Below, in pieces: positions 62,802 to 64,000 of a stretch of 64,000 bases of DNA (its first letter is position 1; the number at the start of each line of letters is the position of its first letter). Below the pieces are notes generated by a model. That model was not told the origin of the DNA, did not search any database, and worked only from the letters and a program-made list of their open reading frames with translations. Source of the stretch: JAAZZY01 sp964612505 (lineage in GTDB: Bacteria; Chlamydiota; Chlamydiia; Chlamydiales; JAAZZY01); NCBI GenBank assembly GCA_964612505.1, contig CAZTEX010000009.1, positions 1-64,000 of the forward strand, in the 5' to 3' direction. A program made the translations under genes and the position numbers.

Positions 62802-63747
62802 TGTTTTTCAAGCTCTCTTTTAACCGCTCTGCTATTTTAGTATGTTGTCTGGCTCTAAAATCTTTTGCTGAATTATACCCCATTCTTCGCAGGCGATAAT
62901 TGAGCGCTAAAGTTTCAATCAAGAGGACAACATCTCTCCCTGGCTTGACTGGCAAAACAGAAAAAGGCACTTTGATTCCTAAGATTTCAAGGTAATTTTC
63001 CTCTAACCCTAAACGATCGTAAAATTGATTTTCACTCCACTCTTCTAGTCTTACCACAATATCAATCTTCTTTTTGTCTCGAACGCTATAAGCCCCATAA
63101 ATGGTGGCAATATTAATAATACCAATGCCTCGAATTTCCATATGATGCCTAGTGAGCTCTACCCCGTGCCCCTCTAAATAGCTGCCTTTGCGTCGCTTGA
63201 TCCGCACGACATCATCAGAAATTAACCGGTGCCCTTTTTCAATAAGTCCTAATGCAGTTTCACTTTTTCCAATTGACGAGTCCCCTTCAATCAAAACACC
63301 CACATCATAGACTTCAATAAAAGTTCCATGCCTGGAAGCAATGGGTGAAAACTCTTCATTTAAAATCATCCCGAGCCAATTGATAGTTTGAGTGGTTGTT
63401 TCAGGAATCTTAAAAACGGCTATTTTTTGTTTAGCGCACAAATTCAACAGCTCTTCAATATTAAAATAACTTCTTGAAACAACAACAGCGGGAGTGCGAT
63501 CCGTTAAAATAGCCCCGAGTCGCTCAAAGCGCTCTTGAGATGAAAGGGTTTCAAGATATTTGACCTCTTGTTTTCCAAAGATCAACATTCTTCGATCATC
63601 GTAGTAACTGATAAAGCCGGTTAAATAAATACCTGCCCGATGAATTTCGGGGGTTTCAATGGTTCTATGTAAGCCCCCTTCCCCAACAATAATTTCCAAG
63701 CTCAAGCTTTCGCGGTATTTTTGATAAAAATCTTCAACAAGTAACAT
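62788..63747 (-). CDS. hprK: HPr kinase/phosphorylase
   Basis: HprK phosphorylates HPr on Ser46 and can reverse it. The 319-residue protein is full-length: an N-terminal domain (1-130), catalytic SRHGTFIEVYDVG, P-loop GDSSIGKSETALGLIEKGH (about 155-172) and the capping MEIRGIGIINIATIYGAYSV. All signature residues are kept, so it should be active. That is odd given the HPr encoded next to it lacks Ser46. Confidence 0.93.
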   Translation of the reverse strand: MLLVEDFYQKYRESLSLEIIVGEGGLHRTIETPEIHRAGIYLTGFISYYDDRRMLIFGKQEVKYLETLSSQERFERLGAILTDRTPAVVVSRSYFNIEELLNLCAKQKIAVFKIPETTTQTINWLGMILNEEFSPIASRHGTFIEVYDVGVLIEGDSSIGKSETALGLIEKGHRLISDDVVRIKRRKGSYLEGHGVELTRHHMEIRGIGIINIATIYGAYSVRDKKKIDIVVRLEEWSENQFYDRLGLEENYLEILGIKVPFSVLPVKPGRDVVLLIETLALNYRLRRMGYNSAKDFRARQHTKIAERLKESLKNSAND

Positions 63748-63855
63748 TTGGGCTGTCCAAAACTAAATTCAGCCATATTCATAGCTTATTTTAAAAAATA
63801 ATTCAACCATTAAACTAATTTGTTTTATAAATAATAATGTTGAAATAATTTACTA

Positions 63856-64000
63856 TTACACTATTTTTACAATATCAATAGGTGAATAGTTTTCTTTTTG
63901 TAACCATACAGCCCCTAAAAAAAATAATAAGATAAATCCCTGCATTAAAATGGCTGACGAAACAGGAACACGCAAGCAATAATCTAAAGAAGTTGGCAGC
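63856..64000 (-). CDS. 3' end of a membrane protein, possible ABC permease
   Basis: The last 47 residues of a gene entering from the right edge read LPTSLDYCLRVPVSSAI then LMQGFILLFFLGAVWLQKE, with stop at 63856. The last hydrophobic segment and SS-x-QGFILLF pattern resemble the C-terminus of nucleoside or sugar ABC permeases (YufP/YufQ-type), but the fragment is short. Downstream of it, hprK starts 109 bases away. Confidence 0.6.
   Translation of the reverse strand, partial: LPTSLDYCLRVPVSSAILMQGFILLFFLGAVWLQKENYSPIDIVKIV

Noticed and set aside
1..64000. Mobile elements, CRISPR arrays or a prophage
   Set aside because: No transposase, integrase, phage structural gene or spaced direct-repeat array was seen on either strand.

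Overview
The window is one contiguous stretch of an AT-rich, densely packed bacterial chromosome. Its content and gene order point to the phylum Chlamydiae, probably an environmental (amoeba- or protist-associated) lineage rather than a human Chlamydia. The support is a murC-ddl fusion inside a division/cell-wall cluster that lacks ftsA and ftsZ, a second divergent GroEL, a chlamydia-type 45-residue L36, and several blocks whose order matches, from memory, Chlamydia trachomatis: rpsN-rpmJ, cysS/lysS, priA, rnpA-rpmH-aas, nudix-fabF-rsfS, miaA to murF, and dnaX-ebfC-ptsI-ptsH. Unlike the reduced human pathogens it also carries nadD, folE with a folM-like gene, tspO, HPr kinase and several enzymes of unknown pathway. 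No database was consulted; all family calls rest on motifs read in the translations.

Layout. 1-10.9 kb holds ribosomal proteins S14 and L36, an ACT-domain protein with a near-consensus promoter, cysS and lysS, a degenerate histidine-kinase-like protein, and an operon of DTW-protein, two unknowns and priA. 11.1-13.7 kb is a lineage-specific three-gene membrane-protein cluster whose middle gene contains a ten-G tract. 13.7-23.3 kb holds rnpA-rpmH, a PlsC-ACP-AMP-ligase fusion, folE and a folM-like gene, bioY, a metallo-beta-lactamase-fold protein, nudix, fabF, an SUI1-family factor, rsfS and nadD. 23.4-29.9 kb holds an exported NagB/PIG-L fusion coupled to tspO, and two large unknown proteins. 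29.9-41.7 kb is the cell-wall and division cluster (murF, mraY, murD, a LysM protein, ftsW, murG, murC-ddl, ftsQ, miaA). 41.8-45.2 kb is the riboflavin operon. 45.3-51.7 kb holds a 2OG-Fe(II) oxygenase, tRNA-Cys, and a nucleosidase / radical-SAM / short-chain-dehydrogenase triad, then an amidohydrolase, an ankyrin-like protein and an ABM-domain protein. 51.8-64 kb holds a GroEL paralogue, an unlisted 44-residue basic protein, a phosphoesterase, an NSS transporter, an Inc-like hydrophobic protein, a c-di-AMP phosphodiesterase-like PgpH, dnaX-ebfC, and the hprK-ptsH-ptsI regulatory phosphotransfer genes.

Most genes work in translation, peptidoglycan precursor synthesis and septation, riboflavin, folate, biotin and NAD supply, and fatty-acid or phospholipid recycling. 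The best candidates for something undescribed are the nucleosidase-radical SAM-SDR triad, the poly-G-containing membrane-protein cluster, the HPr that lacks its regulatory serine beside an intact HPr kinase, and the exported NagB/PIG-L fusion. I saw no rRNA genes, insertion sequences, prophage or CRISPR array.
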